Source of the DNA: Brachycybe producta
Lineage: Eukaryota; Arthropoda; Diplopoda; Playtdesmida; Andrognathidae
Length of the DNA stretch: 64,000 bases
NCBI GenBank assembly: GCA_036925085.1
Contig: JAUPFP010000001.1
Location: 13,781,854-13,845,853, forward strand
Direction of reading: 5' to 3'
Shown here one piece after another: positions 57,564 through 64,000 of this stretch. The translations under genes and the position numbers were made by a program. Position 1 is the stretch's first letter. Each line of letters begins with the position of its first letter. The notes under the pieces were generated by a model that was not told the DNA's origin, made no database searches, and worked only from the letters and a program-made list of their open reading frames with translations.

Positions 57564-57839
57564 GATAATTCCCAAACCTATACTCAAACCTTAGCTAGAC
57601 ATGATCGAATTTATTTAAACTTGTCAATAGAAGAAATATTTCTAGACAATTAAATCGAATGTGTAACTATGTCTTATAATTTATATATTACATGTGTAGA
57701 CATTGCATCTGATTCTAAACTATATCTAATGCCTCTACTAGAAGTACTGCAGTTAATAGGCATCCGACTGTCTATCTCGATGACTCCAGCAAGTAATTAG
57801 ATTAGTCGTAAAATTTTTTTTAAAAAATAAAATTGCAAC
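57564..57839. other. Intergenic stretch between divergent ATPase and RING genes
   Basis: AT-rich. A divergent promoter region is expected here, but no defined motif was found. Confidence 0.4.
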
Positions 57840-58152
57840 TACAGATGACACGACTGATACTGAATTTCTCCTCCAGCTGATGGGAAATCCACCTGTAAGC
57901 CGCAAACAAGAACTTTTGGAGAAACTACTGCCCTACGATGATGAAGAAACGGCGACCATAAAATATTGTACTATTTGTTTAGTGAACGGTGCACGGGTTG
58001 TATTTGAACCTTGTAAACATCAAGCTGTCTGTAAGGCTTGTACAACAACATTATTAGAAATGGAAAGTTTTTTATGCCCAGTGTGTAGAAACCCCAATTC
58101 AAATGTAATTGATGTTTACCAGCCCTTAACAGATTTATTGCCAATTCAATGA
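57840..58152 (+). CDS. RING-finger protein, IAP/MDM2-like type (Polinton accessory gene)
   Basis: The frame from ATG 57,880 gives 90 residues with a C3HC4 RING at residues 30-69: C30-x2-C33-x11-C45-x-H47-x3-C51-x2-C54-x11-C66-x2-C69 (CTIC, CKHQAVCKAC, CPVC). Such C-terminal RINGs recruit E2 ubiquitin-conjugating enzymes; IAP and MDM2 families have the same Cys/His spacing and also place the RING last. A likely acceptor (CAACTACAG, ending 57,845) and open frame upstream (TDTEFLLQLMGNPP) suggest an earlier exon. No stop or frameshift is seen. It faces the Bcl-2-like gene, 188 bp apart. E3 ligase activity is inferred. Confidence 0.75.
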
Positions 58153-58339
58153 ATATCATCTAAAATAAAACCTGAAGTTCTTTTATATATTGACCACTTC
58201 TGCAAGAGACGTTCGCCTGCCTTGGGATACCAAGTTTGCTATCCCTACGCAGGCAGAGGTCTGTGAAATGCCGAAGTGTCATGAGTTTATATAAAGAAAT
58301 GAAACAATACTGCAAAAACTTTGAACATGTAACATTTTA
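58153..58339. other. Spacer between convergent RING and Bcl-2-like genes
   Basis: A small hairpin, 'cgcctgcc...' at about 58,209 paired with '...gcaggca' at about 58,250, lies in the middle and could end transcription. The word 'aataaaacc' (58,163) is a likely polyadenylation signal for the RING gene. Confidence 0.45.
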
Positions 58340-58831
58340 TTACATCCGCATAAATAAATATAACAAAGTGCTAATCATTAGTAATTGTGGAACCACATGA
58401 ATAACGTTACTCGGAGTGTCGTTAGATGTTGCGTAGACATCCTGCATCACAGCCCATGATCCATTATCTCGAAGCCACGATGCCGATGACTTGAACACGT
58501 ATTCACCGATATGCACTGCCGTTGCTTCCTCGAATCCAGATCTTGCCAGTTGGAGGACGAATGCTTAAGTCACTATAATTTTACCGAATGAAGGTGATCC
58601 TTGATAAACTTCGTCCAACCAGAAGGTTAATTCTTGGTTCAAATGTGAGGCAGTTTTTAAAGTTGTTGCTATGGATTCAAAAGCTTGAATATCCTTATTT
58701 CGAGCTTGTTCGGCGAGTTTGAAAATTGTTCGTGAAAAGTTGGAATTCACGGCTTCGTTCGATTGTTTGGCCATATGATACACATCAACGACAATTTTAG
58801 TAGAATCCTGCATGTTGAACACCTTATTCAT
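58340..58831 (-). pseudogene. Bcl-2-like protein (Polinton accessory gene) with one internal stop
   Basis: The minus-strand frame from ATG 58,831 runs 164 codons to TAA at 58,340, followed by AATAAA, with a single in-frame TAA at codon 89 (58,567-58,565). Features in order: a BH4-like amphipathic start (STKIVVDVYHMAKQ, residues 10-23), helical segments, a BH1-like region (LDEVYQGSPSFGKIIVT, compare the NWGR box) interrupted by the stop, a BH2-like box (WLRDNGSWAVM, compare WI-x-x-NGGW), and a C-terminal hydrophobic anchor (VPQLLMISTLLYLFM). A BH3 match is weak. Size and layout fit multidomain Bcl-2 proteins of viral type (about 150-190 residues). A possible upstream exon ends at a donor near 58,898. 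The product would act at mitochondrial membranes against cell death; function is inferred. Confidence 0.6.
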
Positions 58832-58964
58832 AAAAGCTAAGCACAACTAACATTAAAAAGTATAAATATATTCATAGTTTGAAATAAAATTTCTTACCTT
58901 CTATATACAAAACAACAAAGTCGTGAAAACAAGTTTTTTTATTATCTCAGCAGGTGGTATGAGA

Positions 58965-59213
58965 AAGTTTAAAACTTTCTCTTTAATGAGAAGCAAAAAA
59001 AACTGGGACAAAGTTTTTTTTTCTGATGAAGCATTAAAAAATAATATAATGTAGATATGTCTCTATAGCTTATAAACTGGTTGGCCTTAAAATGAGTGAT
59101 ACAGAAATGAGTCTCTGTAAGTCTATGGGAGATTGGAATGTGGTGCTCAAAATGAGGTCACCATAGTAATCTATAGAGAAAAGTGATGCAGAAATGACTT
59201 TTCCTATACTACT
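58965..59213 (-). repeat. Right terminal inverted repeat of Polinton
   Basis: Inverted counterpart of 43,357-43,600, ending CCTATACTACT followed by the duplicated CACATG. The inner part also holds a local hairpin 'gagaaagtttaaaactttctc' at about 58,969-58,990. Confidence 0.9.
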
Positions 59214-59219
59214 CACATG

Positions 59220-61044
59220 TTAAAAAGAACTGCTGCATCGACATCCATTAAGCACGTTGGAAACACCTTGGTAGCAATTTCTTCGGACACATGTGTTTCC
59301 GTCCGTGTTTTATGTTTTCACCGTCATCCCTGTTATTCTAAACCCTTCTTTAATTTTTGAAGTGAAACCCACATGACCCTCCTCCGTATCATTGGTTGGT
59401 ATGTGGGCAACACTTCAGACAAATTCTTCTTAACCTCCGAGAGGAGTTTGCTTAGCCGAAACTCCGTATCATTGTGAGGTAAGCAAACGAATCTCATCTA
59501 CTTGTCTTTTCACCTATTAATAGGCCTTTAAAAGACGTGTCTTTTAAATGTGCCTATTATCTTCACTCTTCATTTTAATTTTTCAAGCAAGTTTTCGTCC
59601 TAGCTCCGTATAATTGCTAGGGGCTTACGAGCTTAAAACACACTTTTCTCTAGCCACGTGGGACTCTCTTGTCCCCGCTTCTCTTTGTTCTTTTGTTAAT
59701 CCGTTATGCTTCCCTTAGGACCCTCTATGTCCCAAGTCATCATCTTCAAACTCACCATCATCACCTCAATACTACTTCACATGAACTATCTCCATTGGAC
59801 ACCATTAAAGTACTGGCCGCCACCTTGGATCAACCGGAAACTCTTCAAAAAGTGCCAACAGAGCAGTTTTTCGCTCCATGTGAGTGTTTTGTTGTATCTT
59901 CCCTTCTCTTCTTGTTCTTTTCTTCTTTCTACTCTTCCAAAGGGCCTGCACTTGCACGCCCCTGGCGGAGTTTCTCTTTTTAGAGAAAAGTTCTCTTCTC
60001 TTTTGAACTTTTCTCTCTTTTAAGTGTTCTTCCTCCTGGTGACCATCAAGTGCCACCTGGCGGAACCCAACATTTCTGAACAATTTCGGACATTGCAATA
60101 AATCATCCCACCGGAAGTGGCTACCACAGCGCCACCTACGCACCTCTTCTCTCTACTCAACATAGTTCCTCACTACCAGTGACTCTCCCCTTTTCATCCA
60201 GAGCCATCCAGCAGTGAGGATCACAAAAATTATCATTCTGAACATTTCTTCTTGTTCAATAAGCCTTTTGCTTTGTTGATTTGCTCCTTTTAATAAAAAA
60301 GATTCTTTGGCATGTGGTCACCACATCAGAAATTCAGGTTTCTTCACTCTTTCCTATAATAGCCCAGCCATCTTGGTCTTTTATTCTTTTTATTCTTCTT
60401 GTGAAAGTTCAGCCATATTGAACTTTCATCAAACTCTTATCCTTCTTTCTGCTAAACAAGTAAATCTAAGTGTACGGGCACCGCGTTCTAGTTCACTTTT
60501 GCAGTTATTTCCAACTTTTCTTCCAGTGCAATATTTGATTGGGTGGTGTACCACGCTCAGATTTGCATTGTGCACCTGCTGTTCTTTATTGAGAATTCTA
60601 AGACTCTCATAGTCTCCACGTGGTCACCAAAATACCACGTGTTGAGCGAGAGACCCTTCCAAGAAGACTCAATAAAGAATCCACCACAATACACCAGTTG
60701 GAAGCCATTACACCCAACTGATGACATTACAACCAACACGCCACTGGACTACAAACAACACTACTACACGTGCAAAGCGAAGGTAATCCATCGTTACTCA
60801 GTGTATAAGAGTACAAGGAAGACAAACACCGATTACCAGCGCACAAGAACGCACATCGAGTTACAGAACCACGACAGCGTGTTGAGTGAGTCACCTCATA
60901 CTGGACCCCGATCCGGAACCCAAAAAGTATCGCTCAGAGTGTACTCGAGAACCCTCGGAGCTGTACACACCGAATCGGACGTCGCACGACTCATTCTTCA
61001 CCACAGATCCGCACCGCTTACACTCTACACGCCACATCATCAAT
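59220..61044 (+). other. Leader of family A copy 2, right part
   Basis: Aligns with 5,900-7,739 of copy 1, for example 'acacatgtgtttccgtcc', 'ctcctccgtatcattg', 'gagaggagtttgc' and 'cctattaataggcct'. No genes; the short frames are not conserved between copies. Confidence 0.75.
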
Positions 61045-62748
61045 CATGGCCACCTCGAACGAATCTTCGGATCTCCTGCCTGATCACCGTGGCTCTCACG
61101 AAAATTCGCAAGATAATCCCATCGTTGTCAATGATGCGACACCACCGCCGCAGCCAACTGAGCCTAGCAATCTGGAGCTATCGCAACAGGTGACCACACT
61201 CACCGAACACATGGATCGGCTCATAGACAATCGGATCACACCAAACCGAACAACACCGTGGCGGACAACACTCACACGTCGTGATGATGATTCTGACCTG
61301 TCAGCAACCTCCTATTATGGCTATAGAAAGCCATATGTTCCACATCATGATCGTCACAACCACCACCATACACCACGTCACCTACCACGCCACCCTGACT
61401 GGCAGTACACCCCACAATGGCTTCGAGGCCAGTCAGACTTTCAGCAAGGTAGAGACAAGCGCACCGAGCAACCACACGCACTACTGACAATGACCCGTGC
61501 TGATTATCCACGTACCGCACATCAGTAGAGTCGGGCTCCAAACTCAGGCCCGACTCGAGACCCTTCAGTTAATGCACCACGTGTCACACCGCACATGGCA
61601 GCACTGATGATGACTGGGATGTCAAATGTACAAGACAACATCTATCGCCCAGCCCACAGAGACCTCGACCGACGATTTCAACAAGAAATAGCGGCCGCCA
61701 CCCAGCCAATGCCATCCAAAAATTCGATGGATTAACAGGTTTCCGCCCCTTCCTGGAAGAATTCGAGGAAGTGGCCCACCTGTATGACTAGACTGATCGC
61801 CACAAGGAAGAGTATCTCACTGGATGCCTCACCATAGCTGCCCGCACGTGGTCGAGCCAGCTGAAGTATGAATGTCGTGGCATTTCGTGGCCCGAGCTGA
61901 GAGTACAAATGATGGACATGTTCGGTAGGCCGAATGAATTACCCATCCTGGAGAAGCAGTATATAGATGCTTCAAGCAGAAGGCGAGGGCACCCAGGCCT
62001 TCATCTGGAAATGTATGGCCCTCGGCGACCGAGTTTACCCATACATGGACGATCAACTGCGTATAAATCAGTTGCGTCGTGCGCTACACCCGATCCTTCT
62101 ATACGCTGTCCACCATGCACCCACTACATCATTTAAGGACTTCGCCAATGCCATCCTCAACATAGAGGTAGTCCTATCGTCCTTAAACAAATGGCCGTTG
62201 GAACCGAAGGCTGAATCTGACGCACAAACGGACAAGGAAGCATCGAAGACCGATAAAGAGCTGGCGTTAACCGCCGGCTCTAAAGAAAACACATCGTTCT
62301 AGGCACGATAAAAAGCCGAACCAAACTGCAACGACTAATCCGGGGCGACACTCCACAACGGACACCAAACAAGACACCACTCGCACATTCGACAAGAGCA
62401 AGTCGACGTGCTATAATTGTGGGAAGTTGGGACATTTCCTCCGTAAGTGTCGCCAACCCAAGAAGGTCACCATCAAGCAGTTAGGAGAACCGATAACCGA
62501 TTATGACACCGAGGAGGAGGTGCCTGAAATGGACCTAATCACCGAAAACGGAGCTGAGTTCGCATTAATCCGACTAAGGGGACAAATCCATTGGATCCCT
62601 CTTCCAGCTCCAGTTTCAACCGGAAAGGCACCACCGCCCGAAAAACCCGACACCGTCAGTTCCGACAATCCTGAAAATGTACTTATTCACATAATCAATC
62701 GGGCACCCATACGTGCATGGACCTCAGATGAATTCATTACGTGGCAGG
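61045..62748 (+). pseudogene. gag: Family A copy 2 gag, disrupted
   Basis: The ATG at 61,045 opens a 160-codon frame (SDLLPDHRGSHENS, LSQQVTTLTEHMDRLI, a His-rich stretch) ending at 61,526 in an early stop. The capsid part follows in other frames (LEKQYIDASS, TQAFIWKCMALGDRVYPYMD, LRINQLRRALHP at 61,967-62,299). The zinc knuckle CYNCGKLGHFLRKC lies at about 62,411-62,452, then an acidic linker up to the LTR insertion at 62,749. It has more breaks than copy 1, so it is older or under less constraint. Confidence 0.75.
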
Positions 62749-63563
62749 TGTAACAACCCGACTGGGTGCTACAATGACCCGCGGTAAAATTTGCTTTACT
62801 TACCGCCACTGAACCTCCTTGGGACGGGACCTAAGCGCTGGCCAGCCCTCCTCTTGTACCCGTCCGTGCCCACAGGTAGCGCCGGTCGGAGGTTCCCACG
62901 CCGCAAGTCGATGGACGAGTGGCCGCCGAACAAGACGTAGAATCCATGGTAGATTTCCGATGAATCCTACCGTGGATAAACCACGCGCGAAACACCGGCC
63001 GACAGGACGAATAACATGCCGGACCAGGACGGTGAAGCACCGGTGAAACCCCACCGGTAAACCCCCACCCTCCTCGCGGTAACTTCCCCAGTATTTATAA
63101 TAATAACAAACAAGGACACAGTGGTGAGTGAAATAATAAATAAAGATTTATTAAAAAAGAATAATAAAACACTCACTATAAGATGGCTGCAATATCTGCT
63201 CGTTAAATAACCAGCAGAGAGCAGAACAAAAGACAATGATGTATCTCCTGGCTACTCCAGCCAGGAGGAGAGGTTATTAACCTCCATCCACAAAGAAAAC
63301 AAGTGATGAATGGTGGCCATCTTGGCCACCTGATGACTGAAGAGCAACACAAGACACATGCACACAGCATCAAGGGTTTCACTACTGTCCAGATAATAAT
63401 GGCCGCCGCCATTATATATCATCCCCAGGCTGCTCCACCTGGGGAGGACAGTGACCCTTGCTGGCCATTTTGTCGTCTGCCTGGCAACCAATTTACAGGT
63501 GCCTAGCAGGCGACAATGGGAATTTAGTTTTACTCCACAAAGGAGCAAAACTGGGTCGTCACA
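62749..63563 (-). mobile_element. Solo LTR, family B, reversed, with 4-bp duplication CAGG
   Basis: Plus-strand ends are TGTAACAACCCGACTGGG and GGGTCGTCACA (815 bp). CAGG precedes (62,745-62,748) and follows (63,564-63,567) it, and the family A sequence reads straight across ('tggcagg|acaccctc', compare 'tggcaggacacgctt' in copy 1). Inside are the complement of the 'ctggggaagttaccgcgaggaggg' block and AATAAA on the minus strand. It is the cleanest copy for defining the family B LTR. Confidence 0.92.
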
Positions 63564-64000
63564 CAGGACACCCTCAACGTCCTCTCCACATCCATGGAGA
63601 CGGAAGGGTGCCGTAAGAATCAAACGGTAGCCGCCATGGCCCCCGGCACCCAGCTGCCGACAAAGGGTCACTCCTGCTGCCGAAAACTTATGAAGAAGGT
63701 ATATCATCAGCTGATAGACAGCTGTTCACCTCAGGAAGTCGGAGAATACGATGCTAGCGAGACATCCGCCCATCGCTGGCGCCATCAGTGGAAAAGTTAT
63801 ACTTATGCTTGCGGACACCGGAGCTATGGGAAGCGACATCTCAGTTGAACTCGCACAGAAACACCAGTTCGTCATTGAGCCCGTGTTAATCCCGCCCAAC
63901 ATTCACGGCATGGGAGGCCTGAAAATCACTGTGGTGGGAAGACTCGCCGCAGTGGTTCAGCTGGGCACCCCCGCACTGTGCAAGGGCACCTGCTGGTGAT
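63564..64000 (+). CDS. pro: Family A copy 2 protease region, partial at window end
   Basis: Continues the interrupted frame: MAPGTQLPTKGHSCCRKLM as in copy 1, then in another frame LADTGAMGSDISVEL with the catalytic DTG, and GGLKITVVGRLAAVV. The frame leaves the window before the (I/L)LGxD motif, so intactness cannot be judged. Confidence 0.7.

Larger units (their letters stand above)
43357..59213. mobile_element. Polinton/Maverick element, 15,857 bp, TSD CACATG
   Basis: Both ends carry inverted repeats starting AGTAGTATAGGAAAAGTCATT, about 200-245 bp long (43,357-43,600 and 58,965-59,213) with scattered mismatches. CACATG occurs directly before (43,351-43,356) and after (59,214-59,219), the 6-bp duplication typical of Polintons. 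The gene set is diagnostic: protein-primed-type DNA polymerase B, retrovirus-like integrase with chromodomain, adenain-like protease, FtsK/A32-type packaging ATPase, and major and minor jelly-roll capsid proteins. Polintons are large self-synthesising transposons related to viruses (adintovirus-like). Most genes here are broken, so the copy is inferred to be inactive. Confidence 0.96.
42403..64000 (+). mobile_element. Ty3/gypsy-type family A copy 2, split by a Polinton and an LTR; runs off the window
   Basis: The LTR (42,403-43,101) is followed by the same primer-binding-like site and leader as copy 1. The leader stops at 43,356 and resumes at 59,214, beyond the Polinton. Then come gag (61,045 on), zinc knuckle (about 62,410) and, after a family B LTR insertion (62,749-63,563), protease to the window end. 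The 3' LTR is outside. Copy 2 is more diverged than the two LTRs of copy 1 are from each other. Confidence 0.85.

Noticed and set aside
57971-58159. Minus-strand ORF opposite the RING gene
   Set aside because: It is the antisense of the RING coding sequence; the ordered eight Cys/His positions on the plus strand decide the coding strand.

Overview
The window comes from an animal genome, most likely an arthropod or another invertebrate. It is AT-rich, spliced and packed with nested transposable elements, and it holds one clear host gene. That gene is a BBS4 orthologue (Bardet-Biedl syndrome 4, a TPR subunit of the ciliary BBSome) on the minus strand between about 38.57 and 3.05 kb. Ten exons can be traced. 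They total 1,284 nt (428 codons with the stop), and all splice phases agree. Most introns are about 60-350 bp, but two are swollen to about 15.7 and 17.7 kb by repeats. No tRNA, rRNA, CRISPR or bacterial-type operon was seen.

Layout. 1-3.0 kb: a dispersed AT-rich repeat and unassigned sequence. 3.05-3.58 kb: the last BBS4 exons. 4.7-14.8 kb: a complete 10.1-kb Ty3/gypsy-type LTR element (family A) with matching 4-bp target duplications; it carries gag and protease but no visible reverse transcriptase or integrase. 15.6-16.3 kb: an LTR of a second family (B). 16.8-19.0 kb: an unclassified DNA transposon between two (AT)n tracts. 20 kb: a LINE 3' end. 21.3-22.6 kb: five BBS4 exons. 23.0-25.1 kb: a satellite with a 30-bp unit, open in all six frames. 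25.2-26.8 kb: a LINE interrupted by a family A LTR. 27.8-31.9 kb: a truncated gypsy element in reverse. 31.9-36.2 kb: a triple nest in which a family A LTR holds a family B LTR, which holds a 3.28-kb PIF/Harbinger transposon whose two genes interlock. 36.3-37.6 kb: a family B LTR split by a LINE. 38.2-38.6 kb: the first traceable BBS4 exons. 39-42.3 kb: a cluster of foldback elements and MITEs.

From 42.4 kb to the window end lies a second family A retrotransposon. Its leader is split by a 15.86-kb Polinton/Maverick at 43,357-59,213. The Polinton has terminal inverted repeats starting AGTAGTATAG and a perfect 6-bp target duplication, CACATG. It carries a protein-primed type DNA polymerase B, an adenain-like protease, a double-jelly-roll major capsid protein, a minor capsid protein, a basic core-like protein, a chromodomain-tailed integrase and a packaging ATPase, plus conserved small genes. 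Almost all are broken by stops, frameshifts or deletion; the 437-codon major capsid gene is the main exception. Next to its right terminus is an unusual accessory cassette: an IAP/MDM2-type RING-finger gene facing a gene that looks like a Bcl-2 homologue (BH1-like, BH2-like and C-terminal membrane anchor). A dUTPase remnant lies between the polymerase and the capsid genes. This cassette is the best candidate for a less-described system: a virus-like mobile element with possible apoptosis-control and nucleotide-hygiene genes.

How the parts relate. BBS4 is the only gene with a cellular role. The rest is a layered record of insertions, and the target duplications and interrupted features allow them to be ordered in time. 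Family assignments rest on motifs read from the sequence and on general knowledge of the families. No database search was possible.
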